Below are positions 43,129-51,460 of a stretch of 64,000 bases of DNA, piece after piece; positions within the stretch are counted from its first letter, which is position 1, and the number at the start of each line of letters is the position of its first letter. The notes under the pieces were generated by a model, which searched no databases, was not told the DNA's origin, and was given only the letters and a program-made list of their open reading frames with translations. A program made the position numbers and the translations under genes. This DNA is from Candidatus Desulfobacula maris (GTDB lineage Bacteria > Desulfobacterota > Desulfobacteria > Desulfobacterales > Desulfobacteraceae): the NCBI GenBank assembly GCA_014383445.1, contig JACNHV010000389.1, positions 1 through 64,000 of the forward strand, read 5' to 3'.

Positions 43129-45021
43129 CTAATCATGGCCGTTAAAAGCCATCCAATCGACAAATAGCTCCTGAAAGTCAGGGTGAGTTGTCAATTCGAG
43201 ATAATGCATGTTAAGGGATAGAAAATCTGCATGCTTCCGCTCTTTACTGCTGATCAACGCCATAATAGACCCGGTTCCGGCAGCATTACCGACACCGAGG
43301 ATACGATTTTGTTCCGGCTGGGGGAACAACCCAAGCTGCTGCGCGTTTTGTGGATCCAGGTAGTTGCCAAAGGCTCCGGCAAGAAGAACTTCACCCAATT
43401 TTGTAATCCCAAGTTCTTGCATCATGATTTCAACGCCTGCCCGTATGGCTCCTTTTGCAAGTTGTATTTCCGACACATCCTGGCTTGTCAATACCAGATC
43501 GTGGTCAAAGCCGCACTGATCCGCAAAAGCCACAACATATTCCAGGCCATCTGGACTGGACCGCAGATATGACCCCATCATTCGGGGATTAAAAGAGCCA
43601 CCTGAAGTGATTACCCCCAGCGCGGCCAGTTGACTGATCAGAGACACCAGCCCTGATCCACAAAGCCCCAGGGGCTTGCCACCGCCAATAACAGTGAGTT
43701 TGCATGTCAGGGATTCAGAATCTACCTCCACAGCTTCGATGGCACCTGGCCCGGCGCGCATACCATAGACGATATGGCCGCCTTCAAAAGCCGGACCTGC
43801 AGCAGTTGAACAGCACACCATATAACCCGGCACCGCCAGTATCATCTCGCCATTGGTGCCGAGATCCAGAATAAGGGTCGGTTGGGTAACTTCGTCGGCA
43901 TGAACCGCTAAAGCGACGGAGACGGTATCCGCCCCCACGAACCCGGCTTTTACTGGCAACCAGTAAAGGCGGGCTTCCTTTGCAAACGCAAGCCCTGTAT
44001 CCCTTGCTTTTATATCTATCCCGTGTTTTGTGACCGGCATATAAGGTGCCTGAGACAGGAAAACAGGGTCAAATCCCAGAAAGATATGGTGCATTGCCGT
44101 ATTGCCGACCATCACACAATCCATAATGCGCCGGGGGGATACATTGACCGTTTTGCAGGCTTTCGCGGCAAGCGTATCAATACAGGCTCGGATCTGAGAG
44201 CTTAACACTGACATTCTCTGGGGGTTTCCCATACAATAGCCAATGCGGCTGATCACATCATCGCCGTAGCTGATCTGTGGATTCATTTGGGCTTCCACTG
44301 CCAGCGGCAGTCCGTTTTTAAGATCAAACAAATACGCCACAATAGTTGTGGTGCCAAGATCCACAGCCAACCCCAGGACGGGGATCTCATGACCCGGCGC
44401 AATATCAAGGATCTGATTTCCCTGTCGTGTAACAACGGTAAAACACCCTTTTTTATCTTTAAAAAGTTTCGGAAGGTCCTGGAGAATTGAAAGCGGCAAA
44501 TCATAGACGTCCCCACCTTCTCCCAATTTTTCCAGCAAAAGGTCTTGCAAGGCCTTAGGATCTGCCAGAGAAGGAGGAGAGAGCTTGAGTTCATGGGACC
44601 TGAGCATGGGGTCCATTTGTAATTCTATGGGCGGGCCAGTGGTGAGAATTACAGGCTTTTGCGAACGGGCCGGTTCTTGAAGCCAGACCGTGCCGCCTTG
44701 GAGAAGCCGGGTCTGGCAGGCCAGACGGTCTTGATCATTCCCACGACTCAGAAGGTCCTTTTCTTGGACTGAGGGCTCACTGGCCGGTCCTTCCGGTCTG
44801 ACACGGCATTTACCGCAACGGCCCTTACCACCGCAGGCCGATTCAATGCCCACGCCAACCTCCAGAGCCAGATCCAGAATGGTCTTTTCGGGGTTTGCGG
44901 CAACTCTGCGTCCAGTTGGCTGGAAAATAACACTTTTTTCATTGCCTGTGATTTTTGGATCGGGTTTGCAACTGCCCGGCAAAGAAGATATATCTTCCAT
45001 GGGTTTTCCAATATTTTTCAT
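43129..45021 (-). CDS. RACo-like corrinoid activation protein
   Basis: A 630-aa protein of the DUF4445/RACo family. The N-terminal [2Fe-2S] ferredoxin domain is GIESACGGKGRCGKCRV...ACQTRL; the ASKHA ATPase core includes AVDLGTTTIVAYLFDL, ILDLGTNGEMILAVPG and AGAFGNYLDPQNA. It uses ATP and reducing power to return Co(II) to Co(I) in inactivated corrinoid proteins. The corrinoid protein gene is 40 bp upstream in the same operon. Confidence 0.92.
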   Translation of the reverse strand: MKNIGKPMEDISSLPGSCKPDPKITGNEKSVIFQPTGRRVAANPEKTILDLALEVGVGIESACGGKGRCGKCRVRPEGPASEPSVQEKDLLSRGNDQDRLACQTRLLQGGTVWLQEPARSQKPVILTTGPPIELQMDPMLRSHELKLSPPSLADPKALQDLLLEKLGEGGDVYDLPLSILQDLPKLFKDKKGCFTVVTRQGNQILDIAPGHEIPVLGLAVDLGTTTIVAYLFDLKNGLPLAVEAQMNPQISYGDDVISRIGYCMGNPQRMSVLSSQIRACIDTLAAKACKTVNVSPRRIMDCVMVGNTAMHHIFLGFDPVFLSQAPYMPVTKHGIDIKARDTGLAFAKEARLYWLPVKAGFVGADTVSVALAVHADEVTQPTLILDLGTNGEMILAVPGYMVCCSTAAGPAFEGGHIVYGMRAGPGAIEAVEVDSESLTCKLTVIGGGKPLGLCGSGLVSLISQLAALGVITSGGSFNPRMMGSYLRSSPDGLEYVVAFADQCGFDHDLVLTSQDVSEIQLAKGAIRAGVEIMMQELGITKLGEVLLAGAFGNYLDPQNAQQLGLFPQPEQNRILGVGNAAGTGSIMALISSKERKHADFLSLNMHYLELTTHPDFQELFVDWMAFNGHD

Positions 45022-45060
45022 GATTTCAGCGCAAGATAAAATTGCCAGGCAGGCAATTTT

Positions 45061-45708
45061 TCAGGCAGAAATCTCCAAAACCTGTCGAATGACCCTTACC
45101 GCGTCAATGGCATCGGTCGCATAGCCGTCAGCGCCACACTCATCTACTGCAAATTTTTTGGTAACAGCAGCGCCGCCGCATACCAGCTTGACCTTGCCGG
45201 CAAGGTCGCTTGCCTTGAAAGCGTCTATGGTATCCTTGATGTGAGGATCACCCGTGGTGAGCAGGCTGGACATGCCGACAACATCTGCTTTCAGCTCTCG
45301 GGCTTTGTCAACAAACTGCTGGGGATCAACGTTCTCGCCAATGTTAATTACTTCAAAGCCTGAGCTTTCAAGAAGCAGGACCACAAGGTTTTTACCAATA
45401 TCGTGCAGATCACCGAATACAGTACCCAAGACCACTGTGCCAAGCTTTTCAATCTTATTGTCTCCGGTGATCAACGGTTTTATGACATCAACACCGGCCT
45501 GCATCGTGCGGGCCGCCATCATCATCTCCGGCACAAAAATTTTTTTTGCCTCGAAACGGGCGCCCACTTCTTTCATGGCTTCGATCATATAATCATTAAT
45601 GATAACCTGTGGATCCGTGCCAGCGTCCAATGCCGCCTGGACAAGCCCTGCAATCTCTTTACGTTTACCCTTGTTCACTGCATCTTTTATTGCCTGCAAA
45701 TCTGACAT
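45061..45708 (-). CDS. methyltransferase corrinoid protein
   Basis: A 215-aa cobalamin-binding protein of the MtaC/MtbC type: an N-terminal helical cap (VQAALDAGTDPQVIINDYMIEAMKEVG), then the B12 domain with GDLHDIGKNLVVLLLESSGFEV (the lower-ligand His is in DLHDIG), MSSLLTTG and VCGGAAV. It shuttles the methyl group between the substrate methyltransferase and the pterin methyltransferase. GGAG lies before the ATG. Confidence 0.94.
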   Translation of the reverse strand: MSDLQAIKDAVNKGKRKEIAGLVQAALDAGTDPQVIINDYMIEAMKEVGARFEAKKIFVPEMMMAARTMQAGVDVIKPLITGDNKIEKLGTVVLGTVFGDLHDIGKNLVVLLLESSGFEVINIGENVDPQQFVDKARELKADVVGMSSLLTTGDPHIKDTIDAFKASDLAGKVKLVCGGAAVTKKFAVDECGADGYATDAIDAVRVIRQVLEISA

Positions 45709-45744
45709 TTTTCTATCTCCTTATACACTTGAGTCTCTAATTGT

Positions 45745-46602
45745 TTAGTCTTCTTCTGGATATTGCTCACGGTATCCGGTTATGAAATTCATGGAAAACT
45801 CGTCCTTTCCCATCATTAAGTCGATGAGAAGCAGTGTTTCCTTGATCCTCCAATTGGTGGGATCGGTAATGGGACAGGTGAGTCCCTTCACAGCTGCCAT
45901 AGCCAGGAATACGCTGTTAATAAAAGGCCGGTCGGGAAGGCCATATGAAACATTACTGGCACCAATGGTCTGGTTGACCCCTATATGTTTCTTGATCTGA
46001 GCCAGTGCCTTAAGCGCACTGAGGCCTGCCTGATCATCGGCTGAAACACTCATTGCAAGGGGGTCAATAATGATGTCTTCAAGGGGAATGCCAAGCTTGG
46101 CGGCCTCATTGACAATTTTATCAGCAATCTTTAGCCGGGTTGGTACATCCGTGGGAATGCCTTTGTCATCCATGGTCAAGCAAACCACAGCCGCTTTGTA
46201 CCGGGCCACAAGCGGAAGGACTTCCTTGATCTTAGATTCCTCGCCATTTGCAGAGTTGACAAGGGCTTTGCCCTTGTATACCGCAAGGCCGGCAGCCAGG
46301 ACTTCAGGTTTGGCCGAGTCAATGCACAAAGGGGTGTCTGTGACCTCGCCGATGGCCTTTATGGCCTGGACCATGAGGGCTGACTCATCCCCCCCGGAAA
46401 TGCCGACGTTTACATCCAGAACCTGGGCACCAGCATTCACCTGCCGGAGGGCTTCTTCCTGTAACAACCGCATATCCCCCTGCTCCAGGGCCAGGGCCAA
46501 TTTTTTTCGTCCCGTGGGATTGATCCGTTCACCAATCATGACAATTGGGTGATTGTGCCCTATAATGACTTCTTTGGTCAGGGTACTTATTTTTGTTTCC
46601 AT
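45745..46602 (-). CDS. methyltetrahydrofolate:corrinoid methyltransferase (AcsE/MeTr-like)
   Basis: A 285-aa pterin-binding TIM-barrel protein: VMIGERINPTGRKKL, QVLDVNVGISGGDE, PLCIDSAKPEVLAAGL, LVNSANGEE, IIDPLAMSVS and IGASNVSYGLPDRPFIN are the conserved segments of MeTr/AcsE. It should move the methyl group from the corrinoid protein to tetrahydrofolate, feeding the oxidative Wood-Ljungdahl branch. AAGGAGGA precedes the start. It lies between the substrate methyltransferase and the corrinoid protein genes. Confidence 0.92.
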   Translation of the reverse strand: METKISTLTKEVIIGHNHPIVMIGERINPTGRKKLALALEQGDMRLLQEEALRQVNAGAQVLDVNVGISGGDESALMVQAIKAIGEVTDTPLCIDSAKPEVLAAGLAVYKGKALVNSANGEESKIKEVLPLVARYKAAVVCLTMDDKGIPTDVPTRLKIADKIVNEAAKLGIPLEDIIIDPLAMSVSADDQAGLSALKALAQIKKHIGVNQTIGASNVSYGLPDRPFINSVFLAMAAVKGLTCPITDPTNWRIKETLLLIDLMMGKDEFSMNFITGYREQYPEED

Positions 46603-46630
46603 AAATAATTATCCTCCTTATTATATCGGC

Positions 46631-47671
46631 TTACCCGATGATGCCGTATTTTTCGACTGTGCGGCGTGCGATGCGCACATTTCCGTCTGGAACACCATGG
46701 GTCAAACCCACTGTATCGATGGAAAAATTTTCCAGGGGAGCTCCCTGAGCAATTGCATCCTTAACAGCTGATTCAACCTCTTCCTCTGTGCCGTTTTTCA
46801 TCAAAACCGGACTGATCCGTGCGTTGAAAGCAACCTTGGGGCCCATCAAACTGCGGGCCCTGGCAAAGTCTGTACCAAATCCTGCTTCCATAAAGACAAG
46901 ATTTTTAACCTTGGCATAATGCTCTGCAACCGCATCCAGGCTGCCGCAATGGTGGATACCGAACGGTTGTAAGGTTTCACCAAGAATATTGTCATAGGGT
47001 AGGCCAAATTCAAGATAGGTATCTCCTGAAATCTGCTCAACCGTGCAGTTGGCAACGCAATAAATGCTGGGATCACACATTGGTGTAACATCGGCAGCTC
47101 CTGAACCGGTCAGGGGATAAACCAGTTTCCATAAAGCAATCATGCACTGGGTGCAAAGCTTGAGCAGCCGATGACAAAATTCAGGGTCTTCATACATATC
47201 GATATAGAGTTCATCCCCACGTAATTTGAGAGCCAGGTTCTGCACTCCGGTGGTATTGATATCACCAACGACTTTTCCGTATTTGGACTTGAGATGGGTG
47301 ACTTGCTCCAGCACTTCTTTCATGGGAGATGCAGTGGCGAGGTCGGGTAAGGTAAGATTGTCACACGCTTCCTTGGACAGGTTAAGCGGCATGGCCCAGG
47401 GCAGGGCATCATCCTTAAATATGATTTCACAACCAAAGATGGCAGGCAGCATCCCCATTCCGAACGTGATCATTGGTTTGGGTTCCGGATTTTTATTTCC
47501 AAGTCCTACATCACCGAAACGGTCATAGAGTTTTTTTTGCATTTTGGCCTGGCAGTCTACTCTATAATCTGCGTTAAAATAATATTCCCTACCAAAACTT
47601 ATGCCGTAATCCTTGTGCCACCAGTCTGGGTAAAACCCAACCCCCAATGGTATATGTCTAATATTGCTCAT
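46631..47671 (-). CDS. URO-D-type corrinoid methyltransferase (substrate methyltransferase)
   Basis: A 346-aa protein of the uroporphyrinogen decarboxylase-like methyltransferase family (relatives MtaA, MtbA, CmuA). Sequence features: PLGVGFYPDWWHKDYGISFG, KYGKVVGDINTTGVQNLALKLRG, and the zinc-type HxC in PFGIHHCGSLDAVAEHY. The second Cys of the usual H-x-C-x(n)-C zinc site is not visible; DTVGLTHGVP stands where a G-C-type segment is expected, so His may replace it. First gene of the operon, hence probably the enzyme that demethylates the growth substrate. The track start at 47725 is moved to ATG 47671, preceded by AAGGGG. Confidence 0.87.
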   Translation of the reverse strand: MSNIRHIPLGVGFYPDWWHKDYGISFGREYYFNADYRVDCQAKMQKKLYDRFGDVGLGNKNPEPKPMITFGMGMLPAIFGCEIIFKDDALPWAMPLNLSKEACDNLTLPDLATASPMKEVLEQVTHLKSKYGKVVGDINTTGVQNLALKLRGDELYIDMYEDPEFCHRLLKLCTQCMIALWKLVYPLTGSGAADVTPMCDPSIYCVANCTVEQISGDTYLEFGLPYDNILGETLQPFGIHHCGSLDAVAEHYAKVKNLVFMEAGFGTDFARARSLMGPKVAFNARISPVLMKNGTEEEVESAVKDAIAQGAPLENFSIDTVGLTHGVPDGNVRIARRTVEKYGIIG

Positions 47672-47761
47672 GATTGAACCCCTTATTTTTCTGATTTTTT
47701 GAATTAAACTATTACGTCTTATCAATTAGCCATTCTTTTATTCGGAATATAGGATGGCTAA

Positions 47762-47777
47762 TGCAATCTTGATGCCA
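47762..47777 (-). promoter_or_regulatory. sigma-54 promoter of the methyltransferase operon
   Basis: On the minus strand TGGCAT-CAAGA-TTGCA matches the -24/-12 consensus TGGCAC-N5-TTGCW with one mismatch and correct spacing. It is about 90 bp upstream of the URO-D methyltransferase start. The wider 47672-48280 gap holds this site, an activator site at 47951 and a second sigma-54 promoter at 48120; no gene was seen. Confidence 0.8.
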
Positions 47778-47950
47778 CATGCTTTGGAATTCTATCTATA
47801 TTTTATATATTCGAAGGCAAAAATGGATGTAATTGTTTGTAATAATAGATCGATTTGTCTCAAAACGCTACTCTTTTTTTGAAAATATTGACGGCAGCCT
47901 TGCTGAATTTTGAGGTAAAACGGATATATTTATAGTATACGCTTTGGGGT

Positions 47951-47969
47951 CGGTGCATTTTTGCAGCAG
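47951..47969. promoter_or_regulatory. upstream activator site, YGGTGCA motif
   Basis: CGGTGCATTTTTGCAGCAG. It belongs to the motif YGGTGCA...TGCA also found at 51174, 52452 and 54631. It lies about 175 bp upstream of one sigma-54 promoter and about 150 bp upstream of the divergent one, a normal enhancer distance for both. Confidence 0.6.
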
Positions 47970-48119
47970 ATAGCATCTGGATTTGAGAATTATACACCAG
48001 ATTAAAATTGAAAATAGAAAAAAAAATAAACTAATATTTTCTTAATCTGCCGGATTTATAAGGTATATTATTCAACGACACTGATTAAGCTGTACCAAAA
48101 AAATAAAATTTTACATGCC

Positions 48120-48135
48120 TGGCACATCAAATGCT
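48120..48135 (+). promoter_or_regulatory. sigma-54 promoter of the CobW gene
   Basis: TGGCAC-ATCAA-ATGCT: perfect -24 element, correct 5-bp spacer, and a -12 element with one mismatch. It lies about 145 bp upstream of the CobW ATG. Confidence 0.65.
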
Positions 48136-48280
48136 AATCTATCTGTGTGATATGTGAATCAGAGCAAGGCATGCGGAACCAACAAAAGGATTTTCCAGTA
48201 TGACAATAAATCTATTGCCCAATACCGGCATAATATCCTGCAAGGTATTTCAACCTGAAAACAGAGGCTGACAAAACAAT

Positions 48281-49237
48281 ATGAAATCAAACGTCTTCAT
48301 TATAACGGGCTTTCTCGGGTCCGGCAAAACAACCCTGTTAAAGCGGATTTTGAAATCTGCTAAAGATTTATCCAGAACCGTTGTGATTGTCAATGAATTC
48401 GGAAAAGTCGGCATTGACGGTTCACTGATAAAGGATACGGCAACAGCAAATATTGTAGAATTGAACAGCGGATGTATTTGCTGCTCATTGAAGTTGGACA
48501 TGATTCAAACCCTGCAAACCCTCAAAGATGAATACGCACCTGAACGCGTCATCATTGAAGCGAGCGGAGTGGCTGATCCGCTTTCGATTATTGAAACCTT
48601 GTATGACAGAAACCTTGCACCCTATTATTCATATGAAAAGACCATAATGGTCGTGGCTGCTGACTTCTGGGGAGCCCGTCATGTATTTGGATCTGTATTT
48701 AAAAGCCAGTTGAAACAGGCAGATCTCATCCTGTTAAATAAAATAGATACCATTGAAAAATCAACTATTCCTTCACTATTAAAGGAAATTCAAAAAGAAT
48801 CTGCTACAGGTCAGATCATCCCGACCCTGTATGGCAATATTGATCCGAATATCCTCTGGGCCTGCAAAGAAATACCAATTTCTGATTCAGGGAGTGATTT
48901 GTTTTTTAAGGCCTATGACCCTGAAAAGGATTTGTATGCGCCTGTAAATGGTGAAGGGAGTACGAGTGCAAAACAGGCTGGATTTATAACCTTTTTATAT
49001 GAGACACCGCTACCCTTTGATGAAAAAAAATTCAAGAGGTTCATCCGTACGGTTCCGTTAGAATTGTTCAGGATAAAAGGGCCCGTCCAATTTAGCGACC
49101 GGACCGATATGCTCAATTTTGTGGGTGGAAAGAGCGAGTGGATAAAATGGCATGGCCACACGGCAACCTGCTTGACATTTATCGGGTGGAATGTGGCAGA
49201 GGATATGATATTTGATCAATTAAACAGATGTATTTAA
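48281..49237 (+). CDS. CobW/COG0523-family metallochaperone GTPase
   Basis: A 318-aa G3E GTPase: Walker A GFLGSGKTTLLKR, the metal-binding CxCC motif in NSGCICCSL, the switch/Walker B area RVIIEASGVADPLSIIE, the guanine-specificity motif LLNKID, and a C-terminal CobW_C domain. The family inserts or delivers metals, or assists cobalamin-dependent enzymes. Placement between two sigma-54 operons with a corrinoid methyltransferase suggests cobalt/corrinoid or zinc supply for that system (inference). Convergent with the activator gene, 20 bp apart. Confidence 0.9.
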   Translation: MKSNVFIITGFLGSGKTTLLKRILKSAKDLSRTVVIVNEFGKVGIDGSLIKDTATANIVELNSGCICCSLKLDMIQTLQTLKDEYAPERVIIEASGVADPLSIIETLYDRNLAPYYSYEKTIMVVAADFWGARHVFGSVFKSQLKQADLILLNKIDTIEKSTIPSLLKEIQKESATGQIIPTLYGNIDPNILWACKEIPISDSGSDLFFKAYDPEKDLYAPVNGEGSTSAKQAGFITFLYETPLPFDEKKFKRFIRTVPLELFRIKGPVQFSDRTDMLNFVGGKSEWIKWHGHTATCLTFIGWNVAEDMIFDQLNRCI

Positions 49238-49257
49238 AACAGTCTATTTTGTGGCCG

Positions 49258-51093
49258 TTATCTGGAAAGCATAACCGCTGCTTTTTGACGGGCTCGGGAG
49301 ACGACCGCCCGAATGTCGATCCCATAGCGTTGGGCTTTGCGGATAACCGTGCTGTGGTCGATACCGAGTAATTTACCCGTGCCGCGCGTATTGCCTGTTT
49401 TTGCAATGGCACGCTCTATCAGCTTACATTCCAGTGCCTCCCGGGCTATCTTCAAATTCATTGTGTCTGGCAAATCAGAATAGGGTAAACCGATGCCATC
49501 CGTATTTTGTACAGATCGTGGTAAATGGCGGGGCGTCAGGACATCCGCATCGGCAGTGACCACCATACGTTCCACAACATTTTGCAGCTCACGAACATTG
49601 CCGGGCCATTCATAGGTTTCTAAAATAGACATGAGTTCGTGGCCAAAGGTGCAATTGACTTTGTATTTCTGGTTGTTTTGCATCAAGAACATCAGTGACA
49701 AAGGCAGTATGTCTTCCCGGCGGTCTTTCAGGGCTGGGATGTTGATCGGTACAACGTACAATCGGTAGAACAGATCAGCGCGGAAAAGCCCGTTCGCAAC
49801 CATCTGATGCAGATCGCGGTTGGTGGCAGCGATGATACGCACATCAAAGTTGATATTTTTAGTATCCCCAAGCCTGCGGCAACACCGATCTTGTATGGCC
49901 TTCAGGAGCTTCACCTGAAGATGTAAAGGCAATTCTCCCACTTCGTCCAGAAACAGGATGCCGCCATCAGCCTGTTCAAACAATCCGGCCTTGCCCTGGG
50001 TGCTGGCGCCTGTAAATGCACCCTTCATGTAGCCGAAAAACTCGCTTTCCAGCAGGTTGTCAGGTATGGCGCCACAGTTTACCGAAATGAAAGGTTCCTG
50101 GCAGCGATCACTCAAACGATACAGGAGCCTGGCGAGAACGTCTTTGCCCACACCGCTTTCACCCACCAGCATCACGGTTGAGTCAACCCGGGAGACACGT
50201 AAAACCAACTCGATCAGGCGCCGCATAGAAGGGCTTTCGGCCACGATGCCCTGAAAAAAATGGGGATTTACGTCGCTCATCGCCTTGGTTTCCTTGCAGA
50301 TGTTTGTAACGTTTTTGATCTGGTCTTCCAGGCTTTTGAGGTCCGTGACGTCACGCACATTGAGCAGAACTCTGATGACCTGGCCGTGCCGATCAAATAA
50401 CGGATTTCCCGTAACAAAAATCTCATTTCCGCTGGTGAGATGGCGTTGCAGGGTCAGGGTCTTTTTATGATAAGAGGTCAACCGGATTACCTCTTGCACC
50501 GCTGCCAGACACACATGCTTTTTGTTATTCAGTTCATTGAATTTTTTGCCGATAAGCTGCCCGGGAGCAACGCCAGTTATACGTCCGAAGCTCGCGTTGA
50601 CTTGTAGAATGGATTCTCTGTCGGCCAGAATGATTCCATCATAAGAACTTTCCAACAATGAAGCAAATTCTTCTTTGATTCGATCAATGTCGTCACTATT
50701 TTTTATGGAAGTCGTCTCCTTGAGCAACAACAGACATCCTTTTTGCCTGTTGTCCTCATTTAATCGGCTTACAGTGACTATCAGTGAATGCTTCCGCCAG
50801 ATAAACGATTGCATGGAGTCAAGAGAACTGTGGGTGATTGAATTTAAAAGATTGTCATCATCAATAAAGGAAACTGCGGGTTTGCCAAGGACGTCATCCG
50901 CTTTAATGCCGAGGGTCTGCTGGGCAGACTGGTTGATGTAGATCAGATTGCTGATCTCATCAAAGGCAATAATACCATCATGGGTGGCATTCAATAATTC
51001 GAAAAACAGCGGAGAGGTATTGGCCAGGCATTTTTTTTCAGGAGGATGTGAAAATGACCTGTCGAAATGGGAATCCCGCTTGTTTTTTTGCAT
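49258..51093 (-). CDS. sigma-54-dependent activator with two PAS domains
   Basis: A 611-aa enhancer-binding protein. PAS domains lie at about 25-125 (LLNATHDGIIAFDEISNLIYINQSAQQTLG) and 145-255 (LESSYDGIILADRESILQVNASFGRITG). The AAA+ domain (about 285-525) has Walker A GESGVGKDVLAR, the sigma-54 contact loop GAFTGA in MKGAFTGASTQGK, and Walker B GGILFLDEVGEL. A Fis-type helix-turn-helix ends the protein (NTRGTGKLLGIDHSTVIRKAQRYGID). There is no receiver domain, so a PAS-bound ligand probably controls it. It is the only such activator in the window and is central to five sigma-54 promoters. Confidence 0.93.
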   Translation of the reverse strand: MQKNKRDSHFDRSFSHPPEKKCLANTSPLFFELLNATHDGIIAFDEISNLIYINQSAQQTLGIKADDVLGKPAVSFIDDDNLLNSITHSSLDSMQSFIWRKHSLIVTVSRLNEDNRQKGCLLLLKETTSIKNSDDIDRIKEEFASLLESSYDGIILADRESILQVNASFGRITGVAPGQLIGKKFNELNNKKHVCLAAVQEVIRLTSYHKKTLTLQRHLTSGNEIFVTGNPLFDRHGQVIRVLLNVRDVTDLKSLEDQIKNVTNICKETKAMSDVNPHFFQGIVAESPSMRRLIELVLRVSRVDSTVMLVGESGVGKDVLARLLYRLSDRCQEPFISVNCGAIPDNLLESEFFGYMKGAFTGASTQGKAGLFEQADGGILFLDEVGELPLHLQVKLLKAIQDRCCRRLGDTKNINFDVRIIAATNRDLHQMVANGLFRADLFYRLYVVPINIPALKDRREDILPLSLMFLMQNNQKYKVNCTFGHELMSILETYEWPGNVRELQNVVERMVVTADADVLTPRHLPRSVQNTDGIGLPYSDLPDTMNLKIAREALECKLIERAIAKTGNTRGTGKLLGIDHSTVIRKAQRYGIDIRAVVSRARQKAAVMLSR

Positions 51094-51173
51094 TATCGAA
51101 TCCAGTCCTTTCTTTATGTAAAACGACCCCAGTCACATTAGTGGCCATCCAAAGACCATCGATTGTGGAGTTA

Positions 51174-51218
51174 TGGTGCAGCCAATCAAGATTTTTCAAC
51201 ATTAACTGTGCTGCACCA
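51174..51218. promoter_or_regulatory. activator site upstream of its own gene, inverted TGGTGCAG pair
   Basis: TGGTGCAG (51174-51181) and CTGCACCA (51211-51218) form an exact inverted repeat about 80 bp upstream of the activator start, suggesting autoregulation. No convincing sigma-54 promoter was found between them and the gene. The rest of the 51094-51459 gap is non-coding, ending in heptamer repeats. Confidence 0.6.
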
Positions 51219-51425
51219 CGACATCCAATTGTGTTACAACGTCTGTGGTTTCACTATTGCTCAAGCCTTTGCCACGCCAAACAGACACTCCGAATCAAAA
51301 TCTATCATTTGTGATCGAATGCTGAATCAGTGTAATAGGCTTCATGCTTCTTATTGTATAAGCATTGCTAAAAAATATCAACACCTGAAAGGTCTTGAAT
51401 GGCTGATTCAGGCATTTTATTGTGC

Positions 51426-51460
51426 CTTCAACCTTCAACCTTCAACCTTCAACATTCAAT
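51426..51460. repeat. tandem heptamer CTTCAAC x4 plus a degenerate copy
   Basis: Four exact CTTCAAC units followed by ATTCAAT, ending at the stop codon of the crotonase gene. The heptamer array resembles the short tandemly repeated sequences seen in some other bacterial genomes. Confidence 0.9.

Noticed and set aside
43129-45021. methanogenesis or methylamine-specific reading of the RACo and corrinoid genes
   Set aside because: No MttB, MtmB or MtbB pyrrolysine-type methyltransferase is present; only a URO-D-type enzyme, whose substrate cannot be told.
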